Shown: positions 1 to 13,029 of the stretch, one piece after another
Layout: each line of letters opens with the position of its first letter
Position numbering within the stretch: position 1 is the first letter of the stretch
Assembly: GCA_900446925.1 (NCBI GenBank)
Contig: UAVY01000011.1
Coordinates: forward strand, 248,001 to 312,000
Direction: 5' to 3'
Length of the DNA: 64,000 nt
DNA from: Citrobacter koseri
GTDB taxonomy: Bacteria; Pseudomonadota; Gammaproteobacteria; Enterobacterales; Enterobacteriaceae
Program-made: the position numbers and the translations under genes
Notes under the pieces: model-generated
The model's database searches: none
The model's input: only the letters and a program-made list of their open reading frames with translations
Told to the model about the DNA's origin: nothing

Positions 1-1
1 C

Positions 2-1439
2 GTGGCGATCCCCACCATCGCCGGGAACCTTGGCTCATCGTTGAGCCAGGGGACATGGGTTATCACCTCATTCGGGGTGGCGAACGCGATCTCCATCCCG
101 ATTACCGGCTGGCTGGCGAAACGCGTCGGGGAAGTGAAGCTGTTCATGTGGTCAACCGTCGCCTTTGCCATTGCGTCATGGGCGTGCGGGGTCTCCAACA
201 GTCTGAACATGCTGATCTTCTTCCGCGTGGTTCAGGGTGTCGTCGCAGGGCCGTTAATCCCGCTCTCACAGAGCCTGTTGCTGAATAACTATCCTCCCGC
301 AAAACGTTCTATCGCACTGGCGCTATGGTCGATGACGGTGATTGTCGCGCCGATCTGCGGCCCGATACTGGGCGGCTACATCAGCGATAACTATCACTGG
401 GGCTGGATTTTCTTCATCAACGTGCCGATTGGGGTTGCGGTCGTGCTGATGACGCTGCAAACCCTGCGCGGTCGCGAGACCCGCACCGAGCAGCGACGTA
501 TCGACGCTGTCGGCCTGGCGCTGCTGGTGATTGGTATCGGCAGTCTACAGATCATGCTTGACCGCGGGAAAGAGCTGGACTGGTTCGCCTCGCAAGAGAT
601 TATCATCCTGACCGTGGTCGCCGTCATTGCCATCAGTTTCCTGATTGTCTGGGAGCTGACCGACGATAACCCAATCGTTGACCTCTCCTTGTTCAAGTCG
701 CGTAACTTCACGATTGGCTGTTTGTGTATCAGTCTCGCCTATATGCTCTATTTCGGCGCGGATTGTGTTGTTACCGCAGCTGTTGCAGGAGGTATACGGC
801 TATACCGCGACGTGGGCCGGCCTGGCCTCAGCGCCGGTCGGGGTAATCCCGGTGATCCTGTCGCCGATTATCGGACGTTTCGCCCACAAGCTGGATATGC
901 GCAGGCTGGTCACGTTCAGCTTTATCATGTATGCCGTCTGCTTTTACTGGCGTGCATGGACGTTTGAGCCGGGTATGGATTTCGGCGCATCGGCCTGGCC
1001 GCAGTTTATTCAGGGCTTCGCCGTAGCCTGCTTCTTTATGCCGCTCACCACCATCACGCTCTCCGGCTTGCCGCCTGAGCGTCTGGCGGCGGCGTCGAGC
1101 CTGTCTAACTTTACGCGAACGCTGGCGGGGTCAATTGGTACATCAATCACCACCACCATGTGGACCAACCGTGAAGCGATGCACCATTCGCAATTGACCG
1201 AGTCGGTGAATCCGTACAACCCCAATGCCCAGGCGATGTACGATCAGCTACAGGGGCTGGGGATGACGCAGCAGCAGGCGTCAGGCTGGATCGCCCAGCA
1301 GATTACCAATCAGGGGCTGATTATTTCCGCCAATGAGATCTTCTGGATGTCGGCCGGGATCTTCCTCGTGCTGCTTGGGCTGGTCTGGTTCGCCAAACCA
1401 CCTTTCGGCGCGGGCGGCGGCGGCGGAGGCGCGCATTAA
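2..1439 (+). CDS. emrB: Multidrug efflux MFS transporter EmrB (5' end outside window; one frameshift)
   Basis: EmrB is the inner-membrane proton-driven pump of the EmrAB-TolC tripartite system, which exports hydrophobic drugs and uncouplers. The sequence enters at about residue 35 of the 512-residue family protein (VAIPTIAGNLGSSLSQGTW), so the N-terminus and first helix lie upstream. Fourteen-helix DHA2-type MFS architecture follows, ending in the glycine-rich tail FGAGGGGGGAH. An extra G near 757-761 shifts the frame: FGAIVLLPQLL should be read there but the raw frame gives FGADCVV. Reading resumes in the next frame to the TAA at 1437-1439. I treat the shift as a sequence error. emrA would be expected just upstream. 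A strong hairpin terminator follows immediately. Confidence 0.95.
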
Positions 1440-1441
1440 TG

Positions 1442-1475
1442 AAAAAGCCAGTTCATGATGAACTGGCTTTTTTTT
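1442..1475 (+). terminator. Rho-independent terminator of emrB
   Basis: A perfect inverted repeat AGCCAGTTCAT / ATGAACTGGCT is followed by a run of nine T, starting two bases after the emrB stop. The A-run on the left arm means it could also stop transcription coming from the luxS side. Confidence 0.9.
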
Positions 1476-1798
1476 GCCGGATGGCGGCGGCGCCTTATCC
1501 GGCCTACAGAACGCACACGTTGTAGGCCCGGTAAGCATCGCGCCACCGGGCATAACGCCGGATGGCGGCTGCGCCTTATCCGGCCTACAGAACACACGTT
1601 GTAGGCCCGGTAAGCATCGCGCCACCGGGCATAATGCCGGATGGCGGCTGCGTCTTATCCGGCCTACAGAACGCGCACATTGTAGGCCCGGTAAGCATCG
1701 CGCCACCGGGCATAATGCCGGATGGCGGCTGCGTCTTATCCGGCCTACAGAACGCGCACATTGTAGGCCCGGTAAGCATCGCGCCACCGGGCATTGCA
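1476..1798. repeat. Tandem REP/BIME array, four units
   Basis: Four near-identical units begin at about 1476, 1557, 1636 and 1717 (period 79-81). Each contains a GCCGGATGGCGGC...TTATCCGGCCTAC palindromic REP and an inverted partner TAGGCCCGGTAAGC...CCACCGGGC, the alternating arrangement of a BIME. The array fills the gap between the convergent emrB and luxS genes. No gene is supported inside it; open frames across the repeats are fortuitous. Confidence 0.9.
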
Positions 1799-1803
1799 TT
1801 CTA

Positions 1804-2319
1804 CTAGATATGCAGTTCCTGCAATTTATCTTTCGGCAGGGCCAGCTCTTCGTTGCTGTTGATGCGAACGTCGTGTTCCAGAATATGACGTGCAATATCC
1901 TGCGCTTCGCTCAGAGAGTGCATCTGATACGTACCGCACTGATAAACGTTCAGCTCCGGGATCTGATTCTGCTCCTTCACTTTCAGCACGTCAGCCATCG
2001 CGGCTTTCCAGGCGTCTGCCACACGTTGTTCGTCAGGCGTACCGATCAGGCTCATGTAGAAACCGGTACGGCAGCCCATCGGGGAGATATCGATAATCTC
2101 AACACCGTTGCCGTTCAGATGATTACGCATAAAGCCAGCGAACAGGTGCTCCAGCGTATGGATACCCTTCTCAGGCATCACTTCTTTATTCGGGATGCAG
2201 AAACGCAGGTCAAACACGGTAATGGTATCGCCATGCGGGGTGTTCATCGTTTTCGCGACCCGGACTGCTGGTGCTTCCATCCGGGTATGATCGACTGTGA
2301 AGCTATCTAACAACGGCAT
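1804..2319 (-). CDS. luxS: S-ribosylhomocysteine lyase LuxS
   Basis: LuxS cleaves S-ribosylhomocysteine to homocysteine and DPD, the precursor of autoinducer-2, in the activated methyl cycle. The 171-residue protein is intact and full length. It carries the metal-binding HTLEH motif (His54, Glu57, His58), the catalytic-region Cys83 in [10 protein letters not shown], and the later ligand cysteine in VYQCGTYQ. The start is fixed by a GGAGG ribosome site seven bases upstream. It is convergent with emrB, and micA lies divergently upstream, as in E. coli. Confidence 0.98.
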   Translation of the reverse strand: MPLLDSFTVDHTRMEAPAVRVAKTMNTPHGDTITVFDLRFCIPNKEVMPEKGIHTLEHLFAGFMRNHLNGNGVEIIDISPMGCRTGFYMSLIGTPDEQRVADAWKAAMADVLKVKEQNQIPELNVYQCGTYQMHSLSEAQDIARHILEHDVRINSNEELALPKDKLQELHI

Positions 2320-2354
2320 TTAGCCACCTCCGATAATATTTTTTAAAATAAACT

Positions 2355-2381
2355 GAACTCTTCGTTCCGGGGCGAGTCTGA
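2355..2381 (+). promoter_or_regulatory. Sigma-E promoter of micA
   Basis: GAACTC at 2355-2360, a 16-bp spacer and TCTGA at 2377-2381 match the sigma-E -35 (GGAACTT) and -10 (TCTGA) elements. The expected micA +1 lies seven bases downstream. This agrees with the known envelope-stress control of MicA. Confidence 0.75.
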
Positions 2382-2387
2382 GTATGT

Positions 2388-2460
2388 GAAAGACGCGCAT
2401 TTGTTATCATCATCCCTGTTTTCAGAGATGAAATTTTGGCCACTCACGAGTGGCCTTTTT
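2388..2460 (+). ncRNA. micA: MicA small RNA
   Basis: The segment starts GAAAGACGCGCATTTGTTAT and ends with the terminator hairpin GGCCACTCACGAGTGGCC plus a T-run, matching E. coli MicA almost base for base. It sits in its conserved place between luxS and gshA, transcribed opposite to both. MicA is an Hfq-dependent sigma-E sRNA that represses ompA and other outer-membrane mRNAs. Differences from E. coli are confined to the central loop (CCTGTTTTCAGAG). Confidence 0.93.
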
Positions 2461-2468
2461 CTTTTCTG

Positions 2469-4057
<1,589 letters not shown>

Positions 4058-4103
4058 TTAATTAGCATAATTGTAATGGTGACGGTAAATGTCTATCCCA
4101 CAA

Positions 4104-4532
4104 TTAGTGCCACCACATAATGCCCTGAACCGTAGCGGCTGCGACGATAACGTAACGCAACGCTTTACCAAGGCATAAAAAAAAGAGCACTGGCCCCCAC
4201 GAGATGCGCATCCATCCCGCTAACAGGCACAGCAAATCACCGATAACCGGCGCCCAGCTTAATAATAGTGTGACTGCACCGTAGCGCTTAAGCCAGCCAG
4301 TGGCTTTTTCCTGCCAGCGCGATGTTTTGCGCAACGGAAAAAAACGCCCAAGGATAACGTTAGTTAACCCTCCAAGGCTATTACCCATTGTTGCTGTTAA
4401 GACTAAGACCCAGGGATGACTTACCCCGGAGACTAACATGGCAACTAAAACAACTTCGGAATTACCGGGCAACAGCGTGGCGCTGAGAAAACTGCTGGCA
4501 AACAGTGACAGGAGCGACAGCCCGTCACTCAC
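4104..4532 (-). CDS. yqaA: YqaA, DedA/SNARE-associated-type inner membrane protein
   Basis: An intact 142-residue hydrophobic protein with about four membrane segments, recognised as YqaA by sequence and position between gshA and yqaB. It contains the family block SATLLPGNSEVVLVAML near residues 18-34 and a glycine-rich SLGGLTNVILGR. The family is distantly related to DedA proteins; its molecular role is not established. Its start overlaps the yqaB stop by four bases (ATGA), so the two genes are translationally coupled. Confidence 0.93.
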   Translation of the reverse strand: MSDGLSLLSLFASSFLSATLLPGNSEVVLVAMLVSGVSHPWVLVLTATMGNSLGGLTNVILGRFFPLRKTSRWQEKATGWLKRYGAVTLLLSWAPVIGDLLCLLAGWMRISWGPVLFFLCLGKALRYVIVAAATVQGIMWWH

Positions 4533-5095
4533 AATAGTCGAACGTCCACGGCATCCATTCCCGCCGCGCGTGCTGCCTGCAAGCCGAAATCCGCATCCTC
4601 AAACACGACGCATTGCGTCGGCACAACGCCCATACGCTCCGCACACAGCAGGAACGTGTCCGGCGCGGGTTTGTGGTGCAGAACATGATCCGCAGCGACA
4701 ACTGCATCAAAATAACGACGCAGCCCCAGATGGGTCAATAGCGCTTCGGCAATTGCGCTTTCGCTGCCCGTTCCCACCGACAGAGGTCGACGGCCATACC
4801 AGGCTTTGACCACCTCAACCAGCGGCAGAGGCTCTACGCTATCCAGCAACATGCTTTTCACTGCATCAGTTTTTTCTTGCGCCAGCGCATGAGGGTCAAG
4901 ATCGGCGTGATTCAGTTCGATAATCGACTGCGCGATACGCCAGGTTGGAGAACCGTTAAGCGCCACCATCGCTTGCAGATCAAAACGAAGGCCATAGCGC
5001 CCTAATACCTCGTCCCACGCCTTACGGTGCGTCGGCTCGGTATCCAGGATGGTGCCATCCATATCAAAAATCAAACCCGCATAACGTTCGTACAT
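4529..5095 (-). CDS. yqaB: Fructose-1-phosphate phosphatase YqaB (HAD family)
   Basis: YqaB is a HAD-superfamily phosphatase active on fructose-1-phosphate and 6-phosphogluconate. The 188-residue protein is intact. It shows HAD motif I as FDMDGTILDTE (nucleophile Asp11), motif II in VGTGSES, the KPAPDTF lysine of motif III and the acidic VFEDADFG of motif IV. An in-frame ATG six codons upstream exists, but MYERYAGLIF matches the family start. It overlaps yqaA by ATGA. The tRNA-Arg repeat region lies upstream. Confidence 0.94.
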   Translation of the reverse strand: MYERYAGLIFDMDGTILDTEPTHRKAWDEVLGRYGLRFDLQAMVALNGSPTWRIAQSIIELNHADLDPHALAQEKTDAVKSMLLDSVEPLPLVEVVKAWYGRRPLSVGTGSESAIAEALLTHLGLRRYFDAVVAADHVLHHKPAPDTFLLCAERMGVVPTQCVVFEDADFGLQAARAAGMDAVDVRLL

Positions 5096-5213
5096 CGTGT
5101 TCTCACAAACCAAATGACCAGATGTTACTTTATCGTAATTGACTGATTTTGTCGCTGACAGAGAAATGAGGATTGTTCAGGGTAGAGAGGTAATGGAGGT
5201 ATTCAGGAGAAGA

Positions 5214-5310
5214 TGGTGCATCCGGGAGGATTACTCGGCTGCGCCTCGCCCTACGGGCCGTTGCTGAAGCAACGTTATCCTCCCTGGTGCTTGCGATAGC
5301 TTCGCAGACC
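5214..5310. repeat. tRNA-derived spacer repeat, copy 1
   Basis: Begins with the last ~20 bases of the tRNA-Arg gene (TGGTGCATCCGGGAGGATT in + orientation), then diverges into TACTCGGCTGCGCC... and ends ...GCTTCGCAGACC. It contains an inverted block GGAGGATT/AATCCTCC-like and cannot form a tRNA. It recurs at 5484 and 5754 at a strict 270-bp spacing. Confidence 0.85.
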
Positions 5311-5345
5311 ATGAAACAACAGCATAGCTGTTATAACGGAGAAGA

Positions 5346-5422
5346 TGGTGCATCCGGGAGGATTCGAACCTCCGACCGCTCGGTTCGTAGCCGAGTACTC
5401 TATCCAGCTGAGCTACGGATGC
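5346..5422 (-). tRNA. argQ: tRNA-Arg(ACG), copy 1
   Basis: 77 bases including encoded CCA. On the minus strand it begins GCATCCGTAGCTCAGCTGG and has anticodon loop CTACGAA with ACG (read as ICG). The acceptor stem GCATCCG/CGGATGC is perfect. Sequence equals the E. coli argQ/Z/Y/V product. It is the promoter-distal gene of the Ser-Arg tRNA operon; which E. coli symbol fits each copy rests on order only. Confidence 0.95.
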
Positions 5423-5483
5423 ATCGGGAAACTTATTTACTGCCAATATTGATACCGCTACAAAAGCCGTATCAAATAAGAGA

Positions 5484-5580
5484 TGGTGCATCCGGGAGGA
5501 TTACTCGGCTGCGCCTCGCCCTACGGGCCGTTGCTGAAGCAACGTTATCCTCCCTGGTGCTTGCGATAGCTTCGCAGACC
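5484..5580. repeat. tRNA-derived spacer repeat, copy 2
   Basis: Near-identical to the element at 5214-5310: a 3'-tRNA-Arg fragment followed by the same non-tRNA sequence ending GCTTCGCAGACC. It lies between tRNA-Arg copies 1 and 2. Confidence 0.85.
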
Positions 5581-5615
5581 ATGAAACAACAGCGTAACTG
5601 TTATACCGGGGAAGA

Positions 5616-5692
5616 TGGTGCATCCGGGAGGATTCGAACCTCCGACCGCTCGGTTCGTAGCCGAGTACTCTATCCAGCTGAGCTACGGATGC
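5616..5692 (-). tRNA. argZ: tRNA-Arg(ACG), copy 2
   Basis: Identical 77-base tRNA-Arg with CCA and anticodon ACG, exactly 270 bp from copy 1. The flanking spacer repeats with it, so this is a tandem duplication of a tRNA-plus-spacer unit. Confidence 0.95.
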
Positions 5693-5753
5693 ATTGGGAA
5701 ACTTATTTACTGCCGATATTGATACCGCTACAAAAGCCATATCAAGTAAGAGA

Positions 5754-5850
5754 TGGTGCATCCGGGAGGATTACTCGGCTGCGCCTCTCCCTACGGGCCG
5801 TTGCTGAAGCAACGTTATCCTCCCTGGTGCTTGCGATAACTTCGCAGACC
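5754..5850. repeat. tRNA-derived spacer repeat, copy 3
   Basis: Third copy of the element, with a few substitutions (CTCTCCC for CTCGCCC, GATAACTTC for GATAGCTTC). It lies between tRNA-Arg copies 2 and 3. Confidence 0.85.
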
Positions 5851-5885
5851 ATGAAACAACAGCGTAGCTGTTATATCGGGGAAGA

Positions 5886-5962
5886 TGGTGCATCCGGGAG
5901 GATTCGAACCTCCGACCGCTCGGTTCGTAGCCGAGTACTCTATCCAGCTGAGCTACGGATGC
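5886..5962 (-). tRNA. argY: tRNA-Arg(ACG), copy 3
   Basis: Identical 77-base tRNA-Arg(ACG), 270 bp from copy 2. It is separated from copy 4 by only 62 bp, a spacer that lacks the tRNA-derived element. Confidence 0.95.
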
Positions 5963-6024
5963 ATCGGGAAACTTACTTTATTGCAGATTTTGATACCGCT
6001 ACTAAAGCCATATCAAGTAAGAGA

Positions 6025-6101
6025 TGGTGCATCCGGGAGGATTCGAACCTCCGACCGCTCGGTTCGTAGCCGAGTACTCTATCCAGCTGAGCTACGGATG
6101 C
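6025..6101 (-). tRNA. argV: tRNA-Arg(ACG), copy 4
   Basis: Identical 77-base tRNA-Arg(ACG). It is the first arginine tRNA transcribed, three bases downstream of the tRNA-Ser gene, so both must be excised from one precursor. Confidence 0.95.
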
Positions 6102-6104
6102 AAA

Positions 6105-6197
6105 TGGCGGTGAGGCGGGGATTCGAACCCCGGATGCAGCTTTTGACCGCATACTCCCTTAGCAGGGGAGCGCCTTCAGCCTCTCGGCCACCTCACC
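6105..6197 (-). tRNA. serV: tRNA-Ser(GCU)
   Basis: 93 bases with encoded CCA and the long variable arm typical of serine tRNAs. On the minus strand it begins GGTGAGGTGGCCGAGAGGC and has anticodon GCT in CCCTGCTAAGGG. Head gene of the serV-argVYZQ operon, downstream of csrA as in E. coli. Confidence 0.96.
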
Positions 6198-6537
6198 ACG
6201 CGCCTCTTACGAGTGCTTCGAAGAACTTGTTTCTGCTCATCGTCGCTGCGTGGCGCACATATTACTTTCTGGGACTTATAAGTCAAACAATTTTTCCCGC
6301 GCTTTTATCGTTTGCACACTTCACGCTCAATTAGTCTGCAAAAACGGCAAAAAGGGTGTTTTATCAACAGATAAATCGGCGTGTTACACCGCCTGAGCGC
6401 AGGCAGAAAAACAGAATAACCAGGAAAGAGCCTGCCGGCACGGGAAGCGATACGGAAAAAGAGTGAAGAAAAATGAAAAAGAGAAAGGACGCGAGGAGCA
6501 GGTTGCGCCTCATCGGAAGAGATGAGACGCGAAAACC
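6198..6537. other. csrA-serV intergenic region
   Basis: 340 bases without a supported gene. The serV end holds the tRNA promoter (see 6259-6286). The csrA end holds an imperfect inverted repeat GCGCCTCATC / GATGAGACGC at about 6505-6530. This could be the csrA transcript end, although no clear T-run follows on the minus strand. Between them is a purine-rich stretch with no recognisable element. Confidence 0.6.
6259..6286 (-). promoter_or_regulatory. Promoter of the serV-arg tRNA operon
   Basis: On the minus strand TTGACT (6281-6286) and TAATAT (6259-6264) are separated by 16 bp. A GC-rich discriminator (GTGCGCC) follows, as expected of a stringently controlled stable-RNA promoter. Confidence 0.75.
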
Positions 6538-6723
6538 TTAGTAACTGGACTGCTGGGATTTTTCAGCCTGGATACGCTGGTAGATCTCCTCACGATGGAC
6601 AGAGACTTCTTTCGGGGCGTTTACGCCAATGCGCACCTGGTTGCCCTTTACCCCTAAAACTGTCACGGTGACCTCATCTCCAATCATGAGGGTCTCACCA
6701 ACTCGACGAGTCAGAATCAGCAT
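6538..6723 (-). CDS. csrA: Carbon storage regulator CsrA
   Basis: CsrA is a dimeric RNA-binding protein that binds GGA motifs in leaders, repressing glycogen synthesis and biofilm and promoting motility and glycolysis. The 61-residue protein is intact, starting [12 protein letters not shown]. The key RNA-contact residues Leu4 and Arg44 are present ([12 protein letters not shown]). A GGAGC-type ribosome site precedes the ATG. It lies between alaS and serV, its conserved place. Confidence 0.98.
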
Positions 6724-6916
6724 TCTTTGCTCCTTGAAAGATTAAAAGAGTCGGGTCTCTCTGTATCCCGGCATTATCCATCATATAACGCCAAAAAGTA
6801 AGCGATGACAAACACGTAAAGTGTAAGCAGTCACGGCATCACATTCTGTTAAACCTAAGTTTAGCCGATATACACAACTTCAACCTGACTTTATCGTTGT
6901 CAATAACGTTGATGCA

Positions 6917-6944
6917 AACGCCGCAGACCGGGGCCTGCGGCGTT
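6917..6944 (-). terminator. Hairpin downstream of alaS, probable terminator
   Basis: A strong GC-rich stem, ACGCCGCAG / CTGCGGCGT, lies about 20 bases past the alaS stop on the minus strand. Only a weak T-rich tract follows, so termination is plausible but not certain. Confidence 0.45.
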
Positions 6945-6962
6945 AGATAACGCTTATAGTTA

Positions 6963-9595
<2,633 letters not shown>

Positions 9596-9728
9596 AATTA
9601 TCCTGAAATCAAGCTAACGAAATATCATTACCCGCCTCAGCGCTCATATGCCCTGCCCGGCTGGCAATTGAAAAAAGTGGGAAATAAGATAAGTTTTCTT
9701 TACGGGGAAGTAAAATCCCGTATTGCAG

Positions 9729-10232
9729 TCAATCGTCAAAATTTCGCCATATCTCCTGAATATCCTCCATCAGATAGCCACGATAAAGCAGGAAACGCTG
9801 GACTTTGACCTTTTCCGAAAATGCGGCTGGTAAGGGTTCACCATATTTGCGGATCGCCTGTTTCTCGTGCAAGACGCAACCACTCAATCTCGCATTCACG
9901 CATTGCGCGCTCAATCGCCTCACGCGCAATGCCTTTTTGATTCAGCTCCTGCCGAATACGTGCCGGGCCATAACCTTTACGGCTGCGGCTGGCGATAAAG
10001 CGCGAAACAAAACGATGATCATCAAGGTAGTTGTGCTCATGGCACCAGGCGATAACCCGTTCATAGTCTTCCGGCGCCGCATCGATCTCTTCCGGCCCGT
10101 TTTTTCCCATAACCGGTGCCGGAGAGTTTACGCCGCAGTTCCTGTTCACTGTGATCGCGTACCGCCAGAATACGTACCGGCGCGATCCAGCAGACGGTTA
10201 TATGCGGGGCGTCGCGGTGTGGATTCACTCAT
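9729..10232 (-). CDS. recX: RecA regulator RecX (frameshifted)
   Basis: RecX caps and destabilises RecA filaments. The product is reassembled from [13 protein letters not shown] at the ATG 10230-10232, through [31 protein letters not shown], to the C-terminal [18 protein letters not shown]. Total length of about 166 residues matches the family. Frame changes are visible near 10130-10190 and near 9865-9880. It lies directly downstream of recA beyond a terminator and is expressed by read-through in E. coli. The breaks are probably sequencing errors. Confidence 0.9.
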
Positions 10233-10256
10233 AACAAACCTTCGGAAAAAGAAATG

Positions 10257-10285
10257 CAAAAAGGGCCGCAAGATATGCAGCCCTT
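10257..10285 (-). terminator. recA-recX intergenic terminator
   Basis: On the minus strand AAGGGCTGC / GCGGCCCTT forms a nine-base stem followed by TTTTTGC. It sits after recA and before recX, as in E. coli, where partial read-through supplies RecX. Confidence 0.8.
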
Positions 10286-10295
10286 CAAAGTATAA

Positions 10296-10328
10296 GCCCG
10301 ATAAGACGCCATAGCGCCGCCACCGGGC
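10296..10328. repeat. Single REP element
   Basis: A short palindrome GCCCGATAAGACGCC...GGCGCCGCCACCGGGC-type unit, variant of the REP family seen elsewhere in the window, between recA stop and the terminator. Confidence 0.7.
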
Positions 10329-10338
10329 AATGCAACGA

Positions 10339-11407
<1,069 letters not shown>

Positions 11408-11477
11408 CTACTCCTGTCATGAGCCGGGATCCGCTTGCGCTTGTACCGGATAGTGTAATTCTGTACTGTTAGGTGCG

Positions 11478-11505
11478 ATTATACTGTACAGTCATACAGT
11501 ATCAA
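11478..11505 (-). promoter_or_regulatory. recA promoter with LexA (SOS) box
   Basis: On the minus strand TTGATA (11500-11505) and TATAAT (11478-11483) are 16 bp apart. The LexA operator TACTGTATGACTGTACAGTA (11482-11501) fills the space and overlaps the -10, the same overlap as in E. coli recA. This places recA in the SOS regulon. The box also lies at the 3' end of pncC. Confidence 0.93.
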
Positions 11506-12005
11506 GTGTTTTGTAGAAATTGTTGCCAGAGCGTTTTTGAGCGCATATTCCGTCGCCTGGCGACGTACGCTGTCACGGTCGCCGCTAAAGCAACTCCCGG
11601 CGGGTTGATCCCCTCGCCCTGTGCGGTTGCGAAACCAAACCAGACAGTGCCGACGGGCTTCACGTCGCTGCCGCCGTCCGGCCCGGCAATGCCGCTGATA
11701 GAAACGGCATAATCCGCGCGGGCCGCTCTGAGCGCGCCAATCGCCATCTCAATCACCACCGGTTCGCTGACCGCGCCGTGCTGCTCAAGCGTCGGTTCGC
11801 GCACGCCAATCATTTGCGCTTTCGCTTCATTACTGTAGGTAACAAAACCGCGTTCAAACCAGGCGGAACTCCCGGCGATATCGGTAATCACTTTCGCTAC
11901 CCAACCGCCCGTGCAGGACTCTGCTGTCGTCAGCGTTGCGCCGCGCTGTTTCAGCGCCAGCCCTACCACTTCGCTTAACTGCATCAATTCATGGTCAGTC
12001 ATCAT
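11502..12005 (-). CDS. pncC: Nicotinamide-nucleotide amidase PncC
   Basis: PncC (YgaD, CinA C-terminal family) deamidates NMN to NaMN in NAD recycling. Motifs include TTAESCTGGWVAKVI, FVTYSNEAKAQMIGV and SISGIAGPDGGSDVKPVGTVWFG. Length of 167 residues is normal and the frame is open, but residues from GEGI to SKTLWQQ do not look like the family. Three single extra bases (ATCAACCC, GAGTTGC, CTCAAAAAC on the coding strand) shift and then restore the frame. Corrected, this stretch reads ITRRECFSGDRDSVRRQATEYALKTLWQQ-like. An AGGAG ribosome site supports the first of two adjacent ATG codons. Confidence 0.92.
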   Translation of the reverse strand: MMTDHELMQLSEVVGLALKQRGATLTTAESCTGGWVAKVITDIAGSSAWFERGFVTYSNEAKAQMIGVREPTLEQHGAVSEPVVIEMAIGALRAARADYAVSISGIAGPDGGSDVKPVGTVWFGFATAQGEGINPPGVALAATVTAYVARRRNMRSKTLWQQFLQNT

Positions 12006-12133
12006 CGCTTAAGGCTCCTGAAAAACGTGCAGCACAAGATAAGCACTTTCTGAGCAGATATGGGGACGAGGTGCGGATTTTACGAGGAGGCCTTCAGAAA
12101 AAAGCCGATGCGAAGCATCGGCCAATCGTACGG

Positions 12134-13015
12134 TTATTTCATACTGTTGGCGATGGTCTCAACATTGTGGCGAAACGCTTTTACGTAGCTATCCGCCACG
12201 CCGCCTTTTGCCGACAAGGCTTCAGGATACAGCTCGCCGCCCGGCTGGCCGCGCCCGTCGCGCTGGCGATCTGTTTTACCAGACGCGGATCGAGCTGATT
12301 CTTCCATAAACCAGGTGTTCACCCCATCCGCTTTAATCTGCTTAATGAGCGCGGCGACCTGCGCGGCAGAGGCTTCACTTTCCGACGACAGCCCCTGCGG
12401 CGCCAAAAACTCAACGCCGTAGGCGCGACCGAAATAACCGAAGGCATCGTGGCTGGTCAGCACCTTGCGTTTCTCCTGCGGGATCTGGCTAAAGCGCGCT
12501 TTCGCCCACGCGTCCAGTTCAGTCAGCTGTGCGATATAAGGTTTGCCGGAAGCCTCCAGCACGGCTTTATCCTGCGGGTCGGCGTTGACCAGCCCGGAAA
12601 GAATATTCTGCGCATACAGCGCGCCGTTCGCTGCGCTATTCCAGGCGTGCGGATCGGTGACGGTTTCGCCGTCTTCATCCAGCGTATGCGTCTTCACCCC
12701 GTCGGAAGCCACCACCAGCGTACCTTTGAAACCGGAGGCTTTTACCAGCCGGTCAAGCCACCCCTCCAGCCCCAGACCGTTCACTACCACCACATCCGCT
12801 TTGCTCAACGCCGCGCTGTCTTTCGGCGAAGGCTCGAAGGTATGCGGATCGCCATCCGGCCCAACCAGCGTAGTGACGTTGACATTCTTGCCGCCGACCT
12901 CCTGGGTGATGTCGCCGAGAATAGAAAAACTCGTCACCACATTCAGCGTTTTCGCCAGCGCGCCTTGCGTCATCAACCCCAACGCGAGCGCAATCATTAC
13001 CCCTGTACGTTTCAT
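12134..13015 (-). CDS. Periplasmic zinc/manganese-binding protein of an ABC transporter (ZnuA/TroA family)
   Basis: A cluster-9 metal-binding lipid-free periplasmic protein of about 293 residues. The signal peptide MKRTGVMIALALGLMTQGALA is followed by the mature start KTLNVVTSFSILGDI. Candidate metal ligands are the histidines in GDPHTFEPSP, DPHAWNS and SHDAFGYF, with an acidic residue in the C-terminal lobe. The RBS AAGGGGAA supports the inner ATG rather than one five codons upstream. An insertion near 12300 and a compensating change near 12250 scramble a short stretch (read ESARSASGKTDRQRDGRGQ, expected ENQLDPRLVKQIASATGA). Last gene of a three-gene operon. Zinc is favoured over manganese because of a Zur-like upstream site. 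It resembles ZniA of Klebsiella by gene order. Confidence 0.85.
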   Translation of the reverse strand: MKRTGVMIALALGLMTQGALAKTLNVVTSFSILGDITQEVGGKNVNVTTLVGPDGDPHTFEPSPKDSAALSKADVVVVNGLGLEGWLDRLVKASGFKGTLVVASDGVKTHTLDEDGETVTDPHAWNSAANGALYAQNILSGLVNADPQDKAVLEASGKPYIAQLTELDAWAKARFSQIPQEKRKVLTSHDAFGYFGRAYGVEFLAPQGLSSESEASAAQVAALIKQIKADGVNTWFMEESARSASGKTDRQRDGRGQPGGELYPEALSAKGGVADSYVKAFRHNVETIANSMK

Positions 13016-13029
13016 CTTTTCCCCTTGCA

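Noticed and set aside
1474..2310. Long plus-strand open frame over the REP array and luxS
   Set aside because: It is the antisense of luxS joined to REP sequence. luxS on the minus strand has a ribosome site and full family match.
5231..6334. Repetitive open frames ([21 protein letters not shown] and similar) over the tRNA cluster
   Set aside because: They are translations of tRNA-Arg genes and their spacers and have no independent coding support.
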